DNA from: Patiria pectinifera | Lineage: Eukaryota; Echinodermata; Asteroidea; Valvatida; Asterinidae | Assembly: GCA_029964075.1 (NCBI GenBank) | Contig: CM057135.1 | Coordinates: forward strand, 9,264,863-9,328,862 | Reading direction: 5' to 3' | DNA: 64,000 bases | Shown: positions 43,944 to 56,420 of the stretch, in pieces | Layout: each line of letters opens with the position of its first letter | How positions within the stretch are numbered: position 1 is the stretch's first letter | The notes under the pieces: generated by a model | Told to the model about the DNA's origin: nothing | Seen by the model: the letters and a program-made list of their open reading frames with translations, nothing else | Databases searched by the model: none | Program-made: the position numbers and the translations under genes

Positions 43944-45945
43944 ACTGAAACATTTTTATAAAATATTACTTGATATTCTGACTCTTGGGAATATTTTCAA
44001 TCAAATGGCAAACGTAAAAAAATACGATTTCTTTTTCCTTCTCATAGTAATTCTCAGCCGAAGTTCAGAACTACTCAGTAAGATATATCAGTGTTGTATA
44101 GGAAAAGACTTGTGGAAAAAGCTGTGTACAAAGTCTATGAGAAAAATGAATTATTCATGAATCCATAATAAATCACTTGAAGATGACGTCATCATGATGT
44201 CGTAGTCTTGGCATAATTTGTGTATGAGGGTCTTCCTTGGCTGTAACTTTGATGACGATTCCAGATCGCCAAGTTATGAAAATGGTGGCTTAAAAAAGGG
44301 GAAAAGTCAATAGGTTAAAAATCCCACAGCAGAAAAACTGCACCTTTAAATGCATGATTTTCCTTTAAACTGAAACATTTTTATAAAATATTACTTGCTA
44401 TTCTAACTCTTGGGAATATTTTCAATCAAATGACAGGCGTAAAAAATACGATTTCTTTTTCCTTCTCATAGTAATTCTCAGCCGAAGTTCAGAGCTACTC
44501 AGTAAGATATATCAGTGTTGTATAGGGAAAGACTTGTGGAGAAAGATGTGTACAAAGTCTATGAGAAAAATTAATTATTCATAAATCCATAATAAATCAC
44601 TTGATGACGTCACCATGACGTCACTCTTCGGGACACATCTTGGCTATAGGGACTATGCTTATGCCAACTTTCAATGATATCTGACAAAGATTAATGCCAA
44701 AAGTGCTATAATACGTCACTGTCTATGCGCATGCATGAACATAAAATCTGTCAAAGTTAGCCGAAAATCGGCTAAAACGGTCACTGTGGACAGGATTTGA
44801 CCTCAGCAACACGTGCGCTGCAGGCTGACTGACATACAATGTATGTGCCTATGTACAACGTACGTGCATGCACATGTACATGTACATTGTGGACGTCCTG
44901 TCCTGTGCATGTTTTGAAGCAGAGGTATTGTCAAGGTGAAGTTTTAAGCGTGCGCAGGGTATGTTCGAGTTCGCTTATCGCCTCGAAACTTTAAAATGAT
45001 TTAGACCTACCCTTCAATCAACAATTAAAGTAAAAACAAATATAAAAACTGCCATGGTTGATTTTTCAGGAATTTTCAAATGAAAAAGGGTCTTTTCATT
45101 ATAACTTCCGGTCTGATGACGTCATTCGCCTAAAACTTCGCACACGTCTTAAGGTGGTCAAGGTCATTATATATACCAATATTTAGGCGATTCCGACAAA
45201 CTTCGCCACAGACATCTATTCAAAATACATTTTTGCTAATTTTCAACCTGTCGGTAGAGGGCGCTCGAAGATTGCATGACGTCATCGGTAGACGATTTGA
45301 AAAGTACTATCGGCCAAGAGACTAACACCGTTAAAAGCAAGTTCATATCTATTACCACTTTTAAATAATAAGCCACTTCCGGTTTTGGCCTTTTTCGACC
45401 GGAAGCAAGGGTCACGTGATTTCACGCACACTGAATGAAATAAAGACCTCAACCTACTTTATCACTTGCCGGCAACAGAATGCTGCGGACGCGTACGGTT
45501 GATTTCTTATGGATTTTTAAATATCAAAAGTGTCACAATTTTCATTGCCTATAAATAAACACCTGATAACGTCATCATGACGTCATCATTACACAATGTT
45601 TTTTGAATTAGGGTCTTTGCTTGGACAAAGAGTGATTTAAATGAATTACTGGCAAACAGTCGAAAATTCCCTTTGAAAATCGACAATTTTTTCTTAATTT
45701 TTGTGTACAAAGTCTATGGGAAAAATTAAATATTCAAAAATCTATAATAAATCAGTCGATGACGTCAACATGAGTCACTCTTCGGGGCACATCTCTGCCA
45801 TAAGGACTATGACTATGCTTAATTTGATTGATGTATGACAAAGATTAATACCAAAAGTGGCACTGAGAAAAAACGTGTACAAGGTCTATGGGATTTAGGC
45901 GACAAAAAGAAGAAGAAGAAACAAAAAAAATGAGAACTAAAAGAA
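43944..45945 (-). repeat. Diverged satellite-family sequence
   Basis: The block at 43440-43560 recurs at 44210-44345 and downstream, so part of this is a tandem pair of about 780 bases, one copy holding the MITE. Several TGATGACGTCA and GTGTACAAAGTCTATGG blocks occur. There is no coding frame. Confidence 0.55.
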
Positions 45946-46055
45946 AGGCTTTTTCGCAAAATTGCGAAAAAGCCAAAAATAAAAAAAAGAAAAAAAAAAT
46001 CTTAACGAAAACAAGAGCTGTTTCGGTGTGTCACCGAAACAGCTAAATAAGTACT
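45946..46055 (-). other. Two adjacent strong hairpins
   Basis: GGCTTTTTCGCAAAATTGCG continuing to AAAAAGCC (45947-45974) and AGCTGTTTCGGTG/CACCGAAACAGCT (46016-46044) are near-perfect palindromes. Similar hairpins recur at 53.97, 54.03 and 54.89 kb. They look like the ends of rolling-circle-type elements. Confidence 0.6.
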
Positions 46056-46084
46056 GCACGTTTGCTTCGCCCGAGATTGCTTAA

Positions 46085-46210
46085 CTACAAATGCTCCAGG
46101 CTGAAAATATTTTGGGGGACTGCATGCATGCTCAATATAAAAAATAAATAACGCGGTCGGGCGAGAGGAATGAAACTTGTTAATATTTTTTTGGGGACTG
46201 CATGCTCAAC
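46085..46210 (+). repeat. Two units of the ~72-bp minisatellite
   Basis: Contains TTTTGGGGGACTGCATGC and GCGGTCGGGCGAGAGGA, the same unit as the arrays at 28, 54.9 and 57 kb, placed next to a hairpin and the next satellite block. Confidence 0.75.
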
Positions 46211-49200
46211 ACAAGCTGTTTCGGATATTTAAAATACTCTGTGCACGTGATGAACACTTCATGAAGTCACTTCGAATGTCATCTGCCAAGAGAAAAGTCA
46301 ATCAGATATATATATAGTGCCAAAGTATGAATTGAAGAAAAACGTGTACAAAAACTATGGGGAAAATGCATCTTTATGTGAAGTAACCTTACACCTGATG
46401 ATGTCGCGATCACGATTTTTTTCTAGGACCATCTGTGGCTGGTAGTCTAAGTGTGTACGAAGTCTAACGTCGATCGGATTTACGAAAGTGCCAAAGTAGA
46501 ATGTTTTAAAACGTGTACAAACCCTATGAAAAATGCATCTTTAATGTGACGTAACCCAACACCTGATGACGTCTTGATCACAAATTTCTACTAGGACTAT
46601 CTATGGGTGATGTGTGCCAAGTCTTAAGTACATCGAATTGACGAAAGTGCCAAAGTGGAGTGTTTTAAAACGTGTACAAACCCTATGGGGAAAATGCATC
46701 TTTAATGTGATGTAACCTGACACCAGACGTCAAGGTCACAAATTTCTTCTAGGACCATCTGTGGGCGGTGGTCTAAGTGTGTACCGAGTGTGATGTCGAT
46801 TGGATTTACAAAAGTGTCGAAATGGAGCATTTTAAAATGTGTACAAACCCTATGGGGAAAAATGTATCCTTAATGTGACGTAACCTGACACCTGATGACG
46901 TCACGATCACGAACTTCATCAAGGACCATCTGTGGGTGGTGGTCTAAGTATGAATTAAGTCTTCAGTTGATCAGATTTACGTAGATGCCAAACTGGAGTG
47001 TTTTAAAACGTGTACAAAGCATATGGGGAAAAATGAATCTTTAATGTAACGTTACCCGACACCTGATAGCGTCACAATCACGAAATTCTTCTAGGACCAT
47101 CTGTGGGTGGTGTTCTAAGTACGTTCCAAGTGTGAAATCAATCGGATTTAAAAAAGTGCCTAAGTGGACTGGTAAAAGAAACGTGTGTTAAACCTATGGA
47201 GAAAAAGTGGAAAAAGGAGAAAAAAATAAAAACTACAAATGTGTTTGTGGACAAACACAAGCTGTTTCGGATATTTGAAATACTCTGTGCACGTGATGAA
47301 CAACCAGTGACGTCACTGTAAATGGCATCTATAACAGCACATTATAATACGTACATATCAAGTTACAACCAAACCGAACATTATAGTTCTGTAGATATAG
47401 GCATATAAAAGAATAAAATACCCCCTTTAAGGGACGTCACATGACATTTGATGATGACGTCACTTCAATTTCCATCTAAAACACATCCCTGTGAATGTGA
47501 TACCAAGTTTTAATCCAATCGGACTTGTACTTCCGAAGTTATAGTGATTCGAAGAAATGCACATTTAATGTCACGTCACGTGACACATGATGACGTCATC
47601 GTTACGAACTCAATGGGGACCATATTTGGCTGCTGGTCTTACTAGTGTCTGACAATTGTAAAGTCAATCAGACATATAGAAGTCGAAAAGTGTATGGTTT
47701 GAAAAAAAACGTGTACAAAACCAATAGGGATTCGAAACAATGCATCTTTAATGTGACGTAACCTGACACCTATGACGCCAAGATGACGACTTTCTTCTAG
47801 GACCATCTGTGGGTGGTAGTCTAAGTGTGTTCCAAGTCTAACGTTGATCGGATTTACGAAAGTGCTAGAGTGTTTTAAAACATGTACAAACCCTATGGGG
47901 AAAATGCATCTTTAATGTGACGTAACCTGACACCTGATGACGTATCGATAACGACTTTCTTCTAGAACCATCTATGGGTAGTGGTCTAAGTGTGTACCAA
48001 GTGTAACGTCGATCGGATTTACGAAAGTCCCAAAACGGAGCGTTTTAAAACGCGTACAAACCCTATTGGGAAAAATGTATCTTTAATGTGACGTAACCTA
48101 ACACCTGATGACGTCACGATCACAAATTTCGTCTAGGACCATCTGTGGGTGGCGGTCTAAGTATGAATTAAGTTTAAAGTCGATCGGATTTACGAAGATG
48201 CCAAACTGGAGTGTTTTAAAACGTGTACAAAACGTATGGGGAAAAATGCATCTTTAATGTGATGTAACCTGACAGCTGATGACGTCACGATCACAAAATT
48301 CTTCTAAGACCATCTGTTGGTAGTGGTCTAAGTATGTGCCAAGTCTGAAAACAATCGGATTTAAAAATGTGGCAAAGTGGACTGGTAGAAGAAACGTGTG
48401 TTAAACCAATAGAGAAAAAGTCTGAAAAGGAGAAGAAAAAAAACTAGAAATGTGTTTGTGGACAAACACAAGCTGTTTCGGATATTTGAAATACTGTGTG
48501 CACGTGACGAACAATCAGTGCCGTCACTGTAAAAAATGTCATCTATAACAGCACATTATAATACGTACATGTCAAGATACAACCAAATCAAACATTATAG
48601 TTCTGTAGATATAGGCCTATAAAAGAATAAAATGCCTCTTTAAGGGACGTCACATGACATTTGATGATGCCGTCACTTCAATTTTCATCTATAACCATCC
48701 CTGTGAATGTGCATACCAAGTTTTAATCCAGTCGGACCTGTACTTTCGAAGTTAAAGCGATTCGAAGAAATGCTCATTTAATGTCACGTAACGTGACACA
48801 TGATGACGTCATCATTATGAACTCACTGGGGACCACCTCAGGCTGCTGGTCTTACTAGTGTCTGACAAGTGTAAAGTCAATCAGACATACATGTATAGAA
48901 GTTAAAAATCAGTTTGAAGAAAAATGTGAAGAAAACCAATAGGGAAACAATGCATCTTTAATGCGATGTAACCTGACACCTCATGACGCCACGATGACGA
49001 CTTTCTTCTAAGACCATCTGTGGGTGGTAGTCTAAGTGTGTTCCAAGTCTAACGTGGATCACATTTACGAAAGTGCCAAAGTAGAGTGTTTTAAAACGTG
49101 TACAAACCCTATGGGGAAAATATATCTTTAATGTGACGTAACCTGAAACCTGATGACGTCACGATGACAGCTTTCGTCTAGGACCATCTATGGGTGGTGG

Positions 49201-51330
49201 TCTAAGTATGAATTAAGTTTAAAGTCGATCGGATTTACGAAGATGCCAAACTGGAGTGTTTTAAAACGTGTACAAAACCTATGGGGAAAATGTACATCTT
49301 TAATGTGAAGTAACGTGACACCTGATGACGTCACGATCACGAATTTCTTCTAGGACCATCTGTGGGTGGTGGTGTAAGTGTGCACTAAGTGTAACGTCGA
49401 TCGGATTTACGAAAGTGCCGAAATGGAGCGTTTTAAAACGTGTACAAACCCTATGGGGAAAAATACATCTTTAATGTGACGTAACCCGACACCTGATGAC
49501 GTCACGATCACGAATTTCTTCTAGGACCATCTGTGGGTGGTGGTCTAAGTGTGTGCCAAGTCTGAAGTCGATGGCATTTACGAAAATGCCAAAGTGTATG
49601 GGTAGAAGAAAAGCGTGTACAAAACATATGACAAAAAGTGGACAAATAAGAAAAAAGAAAAACTAGAAATGTGTTTGTGGACAAACACAAGCTGTTTCGG
49701 ATATTCGGAATACTCTGTGCACGTGATGAACAATCAGTGACGTCACTAAAACTGTCATCTTTAACAGCACATTATACGTACATGTCAAGTTATAACCAAA
49801 TCGAACGTATACGTGTAGGTCTGTAAATATAGGCCTGTAAAGAACAAAATGCCAAATGATGACATCACATGAATTTTCATCTATAACCCATCTCGGCATT
49901 GGCACGATCACGAATTTCTTCTAGGATTATCTGTGGGTGGTAGTCTAAGTGTGTACCAGGTCTAACGTCGATCGCATAATTTACAAAAGTGCCAAAGTAG
50001 AGTGTTTTAAAACGTGTACAAACCCTATGGGGAAAAATGCATCTTTAATGTGATGTAACCAAACACCTGATGACGTCACGATCACGAATTTCTTCAAGGA
50101 CCATTTGTGGGTGATGGTCTAAGTGTGTACCAAGTGTAACGTCGATCGGATTTACGAAAGTGCCGAAATGGAGCGTTTTAAAACATGTACAAACCCTATG
50201 GGGAAAAATACATCTTTAATGTGACGTAACCTGACTCTTGATGACGTCACGATCACGAATTTCTTCTAGGACCATCTGTGGGTGGTGGTCTAAGTGTGTG
50301 CCAAGTCTGAAGTCGATGGCATTTACGAAAATGCCAAAGTGTATGGGTAGAAGAAAAGCGTGTACAAAACATATGACAAAAAGTGGACAAATAAGAAAAA
50401 AGAAAAACTAGAAATGTGTTTGTGGACAAACACAAGCTGTTTCGGATATTCGGAATACTCTGTGCACGTGATGAACAATCAGTGACGTCACTAAAACTGT
50501 CATCTTTAACAGCACATTATACGTACATGTCAAGTTATAACCAAATCGAACGTATACGTGTAGGTCTGTAAATATAGGCCTGTAAAGAACAAAATGCCAA
50601 ATGATGACATCACATGAATTTTCATCTATAACCCATCTCGGCATTGGCACGATCACGAATTTCTTCTAGGATTATCTGTGGGTGGTAGTCTAAGTATGTA
50701 CCAGGTCTAACGTCGATCGCATAATTTACAAAAGTGCCAAAGTAGAGTGTTTTAAAACGTGTACAAACCCTATGGGGAAAAATGCATCTTTAATGTGATG
50801 TAACCAAACACCTGATGACGTCACGATCACGAATTTCTTCAAGGACCATTTGTGGGTGATGATCTAAGTGTGTACCAAGTGTAACGTCGATCGGATTTAC
50901 GAAAGTGCCGAAATGGAGCGTTTTAAAACATGTACAAACCCTATGGGGAAAAATACATCTTTAATGTGACGTAACCTGACTCTTGATGACGTCACGATCA
51001 CGAATTTCTTCTAGGACCATCTGTGGGTGGTGGTCTAATTATGAATTAAGGTTAAAGTCGATCAGATTTACGAAGATGCCAAATTGGAGTGTTTTAAAAC
51101 GTGTACAAAACATATGGGGAAAAATGCATCTTTAATGTGACGTAACCTGACACCTGATGACGTCACGATCACAAATTTCTTCTAGGACCATCTGTGGGTG
51201 GTGGTCTAAGTATGTACCAAGTCTGAAATCAATCGGATTTACAAAAGTGGCAAAGTGGACTGCCAGAAGAAACATGTGTTAAACCTATGGAGAAAAAGTC
51301 TGAAAAAGGAGAAGAAAAAAAACTAGACGG
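46211..51330 (-). repeat. Higher-order satellite block 2 (~172-bp monomers)
   Basis: The same monomer as block 1 fills about 5 kb, with headers at 47231 (ACTACAAAT variant), 48442, 49661, 50406 and 51321, giving units of about 1211, 1219, 745 and 915 bases. Nearly every monomer has one TGACGTCA palindrome. Apparent short ORFs on minus here are shadows. Confidence 0.9.
49500..51030. repeat. Recent tandem duplication with 745-bp period
   Basis: 49500-50290 and 50245-51030 are nearly identical with an offset of 745 bases; only a few substitutions are seen (for example GTGTGTACC against GTATGTACC). Two minus-strand frames are repeated letter for letter. This is clearly younger than the surrounding array. 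Confidence 0.85.
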
Positions 51331-52485
51331 ACGTTGTGTTTGTAGGTAAACAAACACCGAGCTGTTTCGGTGTTTTTTTCTGTCTTTGAAAGAAAACGAT
51401 TGACGTGGCCATCGGCGGCTATCGAACCCAGAACCTTTGTGTATGGATTCCAAGTTTTTGCCGTGTGTGCCAAGTGTGTGAAGTCGATTTATGTCAGACG
51501 TCCTAAATCCACGTGGTTCAATATGTGCGCAGTCCTCTTTTCTTTGCGTTTGGGAACGGTAGCTTGATACGCAGTACGATTGCTATTAAATGTACATGTA
51601 CATGTATATCACACCGTCTATGGATCAACCAATCTGAATTGACAATTCATGTTTGAAGATAAAATTAATTAGTGTTTTACACTTAAAAATTGATCACTCT
51701 GTCACATTACAGAGCATTTTTCTTCCTTCACCCAAAGAGTACATGTGTAGCATCAGAAATGTGTTCAACTATAACTGTGTACATTAATGGTTAAAGTTGG
51801 TAATTACTATCACAATTCTATTTAAAATTGTAAAATGCAAATAAAATTAATGAATTGAAGTGAAGTGAATTGCACTTTTCGTGTATGTATGCTTATATAT
51901 TACTTTCTACAAATCATTTTATGGCATACATGTCTTTAAATACGTGTACTTTTGATTTCTATGTACTTTCTCAGAAGGAATTGACACATGACCTCTAAAA
52001 ATGAATTTCAGATCCTCTGGAAAGACATTTCAGCCAAATAAAAAGTGTCCCTTATATATCACATTTCTTGACTAAAAACAAGGATGATTTTTTTCCCCAC
52101 ATGGTAGGCAATGGGCATGGTTGTGCAAGGGGGGGGGGGTGCGCTTCTATGTGAATATTGTATTCTTTACATGTAGTTTACTAAGCACCTCTGATTTTTT
52201 TTAAAACTTTATCAGCCTACATGTATATGACTGCCCAAATCATCACTTGGTATCCAGTTTTGCCCTTCTCTGATGATATCCCTTTATCCCCGCCCCCTGC
52301 ATTCGTCACATGACTGTCTCCTTTTAACTGCACACATTGATTCCTCAGATTGTATGTCATTTTGCCCCTCGAAATATAATCCTGACAATCTCGAACGTTT
52401 CATTATAGGTAGATCATTTAAAACACTAGAGGGCAGCAAACAACTTTAACAGTGCCACAGTTGTGTGCGAGGTCCGACAAGAATA
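51331..52485. other. Non-coding stretch after the array
   Basis: It starts with a partial header and a weak tRNA-like B box on minus (GGTTCTGGGTTCGATAG, near 51435). It then becomes AT-rich unique sequence with no motif-bearing frame. Confidence 0.5.
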
Positions 52486-52972
52486 TAGCCTTTAGTCAAG
52501 TCCCACGCGCTTACCCGGACACGTGACGCACCCCGGATGCTGACACGTAAAAAGACTAGGACGAGCGGCGTACCCGCGAGGGCCTTTACCATCTCGTGGA
52601 GAACGCTTATGTTTTTCTTTACATTTGTCTACCGATTTGGTAGACATGCATAATGCGTTACCCGTTGTGAATTGACCAATGAAAATGAAGAATTACTAAC
52701 GTAAATCGTGGAGGAAGGAATCATGCAGCCGTCGTCTGGTGCCAGACAGCCATGGCGCGCGTGATGTTGCTGGTAACCGCAAACCAACGTTAGATGATTG
52801 GTTTATATTGCTTGATTTATATTACATGAATAAATGAATAAATGATTAGTTCCACGAGATATTAAAGGCCCTCGCGGCTTTGCCGCTCGTGCTAGTCTTT
52901 TTACCTGCCAGCATCCAGGGTGCGTTACGTGTCCGGATGGTCCGGGTATAGGCGCGTGGGACTTGACTAAAA
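52486..52972. mobile_element. 487-bp foldback MITE
   Basis: The long inverted ends share TTTAGTCAAGTCCCACGCGC, AAAAAGACTAG, CGAGGGCCTTTA and ATCTCGTGGA, in mirror order. ACAAGAATA flanks the block at 52477-52485 and 52973-52981 (9 bp), which points to a MULE-type or similar element. The middle has a hairpin (GTCTACCGATTTGGTAGAC) and no transposase. Confidence 0.65.
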
Positions 52973-53411
52973 ACAAGAATACAAAACGTCTTGGAAAGAA
53001 TTCCATATGTACTCCAGTTATTTTCCTAGATATGCCTTGAAAAGTACCAAAAGTTGTAAATCTGACAAAGAAACGGAAATTTAGGAGGGGAAAAGAATCA
53101 AGATTTTCTTTAAAAATACTTTGACGTTTCCTGTCATGGGCCATAGAGGTGGAGGCTTAGGCCAGTGTTCCTAACGTGGCGCACTTGAACAAATCCCAAT
53201 TCTTTAAAGTTGTTAACTTCTGATAAATCATGATTATCCCAACTCACATACCCAACTACAAGTTTGTCACATTTACGTAAGCCGCATAAATTTGTGGCAT
53301 CATGACTGTACCGCGTAGAGTGCGCGGGGACCTGGCCAGCTGTAGGGCGGCAAGGCATGCACGCGCACGCTGTCAAAATGTCAAGTTGGATAACGGTCGA
53401 GTTGTCCGACC

Positions 53412-53740
53412 CCATGGGTACAAAGCCTATGGAGAAAACAACGTGCACAATGCCTATGGAGAAAAGAACGTGTACAAACCCTATGGAGAAAAGAACGTGT
53501 ACAAACCCTATGGAGAAAAGAACGTGTACAAACCCTATGGAGAAAAGAACGTGTACAAAACCTATGGAGAAAAGAACGTGTACAAAACCTATGGAGAAAA
53601 GAACGTGTACAATGCCTATGGAGAAAAGAACGTGTACAAACCCTATGGAGAAAAGAACGTGTACAAAACCTATGGAGAAAAGAACGTGTACAAACCCTAT
53701 GGAGAAAAGAACGTGTACAAAATCTATGGACAAAAAATGC
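53412..53740 (+). repeat. 27-bp minisatellite derived from the large satellite
   Basis: About a dozen copies of GAACGTGTACAAACCCTATG plus GAGAAAA stand in tandem with very little drift. The 27-base unit equals one stretch of the 172-bp monomer (CGTGTACAAACCCTATGGGG). Because 27 is divisible by three, four frames are open across it (repeating 9-residue peptides); they are not genes. Confidence 0.9.
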
Positions 53741-54445
53741 ACCTTTAATGTTACGTAACTTGACACTTGATGACGTCATGATTACGAATTTCTTCTAGGA
53801 CCATCTGTGGATGGTGGTCTAAGTGTGTGCCAAGTCTGAGGTTGATGCAATTTAAGAAAGTGCCAAAGTGCCCTTGCTGAAGAAAAACGTGTACAAACCC
53901 TATGGAGAAGAGTCTGAAAGAGAAAAAGAAAAAAAAAAAGGGAAAAAAAACTTTAACGAAAACAAGAGCTGTTTCGGTTGTAACCGAAAGAGCTAAAAAA
54001 AAAAAAAAAAAAAAATCTTAACGAAAACAAGAGCTGTTTCGGTGTGTCACCGAAACAGCTAAAAAAAGCTTGTCGACAAACACAAGCTGTTTCGGATATT
54101 TGAAAAACTCTGTGCACGTGACGAACAATCAGTGACGTCACTGTAAATGTCATCTATAACAGCACATTATAATACGTACATGTCAAGTTACAACCTAATC
54201 GAACATTTTAGTTCTGTAGATATAGGCCTATAAAAGAATAAAATGCCTCTTCAAGGGACGTCACATGACATTTGATGATGACGTCCCTTTAATTTTCATC
54301 TATAACACATCCTTGTGAATGTGCATACCAAGTTTTAATCCAATCGGACTTGTACTTCCGAAGTTATAGCGATTCGAAGAAATGCTCATTTAATGTCACG
54401 TCACGTGACACATGATGACGTCATCGTTACGAACTCACTGGGGAC
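53741..54445 (-). repeat. Higher-order satellite block 3, first part, with hairpins
   Basis: One monomer, two hairpins (AGCTGTTTCGG... near 53968 and 54028, separated by A-runs) and a new header at about 54070 (GCTTGTCGACAAACACAAGC). The block continues beyond the MITE at 54446. Confidence 0.75.
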
Positions 54446-54644
54446 CAAAGGTCCTATAGCGCCGAAGGCACAAGATGGGGAACTCCATAGAAATTCCGAA
54501 ATCGGCTTGGACGCCATTCGAGCAAGCAAACCATTGTGCAAGCCATTGTTTGCACAATGGTTTGCTTACTCGAAGCAAACCATGACGATTTCGCTATTTC
54601 TGTGGAGTTCCCCATCTTGCGCCTTCGGCGCTATAAGATCTTTG
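54446..54644. mobile_element. 199-bp hairpin-like MITE with 8-bp target duplication
   Basis: The ends are inverted for about 45 bases (CAAAGGTCCTATAGCGCC against GGCGCTATAAGATCTTTG). CTGGGGAC flanks it on both sides (54438-54445 and 54645-54652). The uninterrupted version of the host sequence (CACTGRGGACCATCTTAGGC) is seen in other monomers, for example near 40465. The 8-bp duplication and CA-start suggest a hAT-related element. No coding capacity. Confidence 0.75.
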
Positions 54645-54904
54645 CTGGGGACCATCTTAGGCTGCTGGTCTTACTAGTGTCTGACAAGTGTAAAGTCAAT
54701 CAGACATACAAATTTCTTCTAGGACCATCTGTGGGTGGTGGTCGAAGTATGTACCAAGTCTGAAATCAATCGGATTTTAAAAAGTGGCAAAGTGGACTGG
54801 TAGAAGAAACGTGTGTTAAACCTATGGAGAAAAAGTCTGAAAAGGAGAAAAAAAAAATATCTTAACGAAAACAAGAGCTGTTTTGGTGTGTACACCGAAA
54901 CAGC
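54645..54904 (-). repeat. Higher-order satellite block 3, end
   Basis: Remaining monomer sequence, then a hairpin AGCTGTTTTGGTG/ACACCGAAACAGCT near 54889, which directly abuts the 72-bp minisatellite. Confidence 0.7.
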
Positions 54905-55345
54905 TAATAATGCGGTCGGGCAAGAGGAATAATGCGGTCGGGATAGAGGAGTACAACTTGTTAATACTCTTGTGGGACTAGACTGGATGCTCAATATAAA
55001 AAGAAATAATGCGGTCGGGCGAGAGGAGTAAAAATTGTTAATATGTTTTGGGGGACCGGATGCTTGAAATAAAAATAATTAATGCGCTCGCGAGAGGAGT
55101 GAAACTTGTTCATATTTTTGGGGGACTGCATGCTCAATATAAAAAGAAATAATGCGGTTGGGCGAGAGGAGTAAAACTTGTTTATATTTTAGGGGGACTG
55201 CATGTTCAATATAAAAGAAATAACACGGTCGGGCGAGAGGAGTAAAAATTGTTAATTTTTTGGGGGACTGGATGCTCAAAATAAAAAGAAATAATGCGGT
55301 CGGGCTAGAGGAGTAAAACTTGTTCATATTTTTGGGGGACTGCAT
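54905..55345 (+). repeat. ~72-bp minisatellite array
   Basis: Six units of GGTCGGGCGAGAGGAGTAAA with TTGGGGGACTGCATGCTCAA. The last unit is joined, at GGGGACTGCATG, to the start of a duplicated exon, and the same junction occurs at 57.92 kb. Confidence 0.9.
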
Positions 55346-56420
55346 GCCTTGCCTTTTTTTCAGCATCCCGCAGCTTTTTTCCAGCGTCCCGTAACTTCAT
55401 CCTTTCTTGAAGATCTACAACTGCAGCATTGGTGAGTCCCTGAAGCTCTCTCTCAGTTCTGTTGACAATGTACTCAAAGCTGGCATCAGAGTCATATCCA
55501 CCATCATATGCTGGGGAACACTGACGGATCATACAAGCTAGCTGTAAAAGAAAATACAAGAAATAGCAGTGCTCATGAGACTTCAGTTTTCAAAAAACCT
55601 AGATCAGCTGGAAGAAAGAATTCACCTGTCAATAGTGTAGCTACAGTGTTAGCAGGTTGATAAAAATCTTGACTTCTTTGTTAAAAATACAAAAAATCAG
55701 ATTTTTTTGGCTTACATGGATTTTAAACACATCAGAGGTTAAAAAAAAAGAATTTGTTATTAATGATTTGTTTCCATTAATTTAAACAGTGATTTTACAT
55801 CAATGATTTAAATTTATTTCAATCAAACAACCCTGAGTGTTAGTAAAAAAAAAATGAAATATTTTTTTTAATTTGCCATTGTGAAACGATGGAACAGGTC
55901 ATATGAATTTAAAATGACACAAAAGCGGCAGATATGTAAAGCCAAAATTGTTGCGATATAACATGTTTGAAAGATGATCGCTATTTGTTGTTTGTCTCTA
56001 GCTCTGTGATGGTTTTTTTCTTTCGGGCAAAATGGTACTTAATGAAGCGGGAAGAGATAAGTCTACCCGTACATCCCTTTTAACAGTTGCATATTTTCAC
56101 ATTGGCCAATTTAAATAGTGTTACATTTTAGTGGGGGCCTTAGCTTTAGGGACAGAATGTAGTTTTACATGTATATGATTCTCCTTATTTCAAAATTGAA
56201 GGCCACCTGTCCCCGGTGGAGATCTCCCCATTGATACGTAAAGCTTCAATTACAGGTTGCTAACTGCAGACAACGAAGGGCTACCTTTTTTCTGGCTTCT
56301 TCGCTGGTTGTGCCTTTCTCTTGGGGGCCTGGCTACGTGGTGTGGAAGCCCGTGGAATCTTTGCCTTGCTTTTCTTCTGTTTGCCAGCCACATTCTGAGG
56401 AAGAAAAGTAACAAATATTG
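55346..56420 (-). pseudogene. Duplicated copy of the exon block (copy 2)
   Basis: The sequence 55346-55560 (acceptor plus the frame with MIRQCSPAYDGGYDSD), the spacer and the terminal basic exon at 56270-56400 repeat 38400-39440 with scattered changes. In the exon copy the A-run keeps the frame (KKLRDAEKK) that is lost in copy 1. The exon is cut at the minisatellite junction, so the Pro-rich part is absent. It cannot make a full protein. Confidence 0.65.

Noticed and set aside
51390..51470. A tRNA gene on minus
   Set aside because: Only a B-box-like GGTTCGATAG is seen; A box and stems do not pair.
53134..53779. Long ORFs on both strands (up to 210 codons)
   Set aside because: They arise from a 27-bp repeat, a multiple of three without stops; four frames are open at once.
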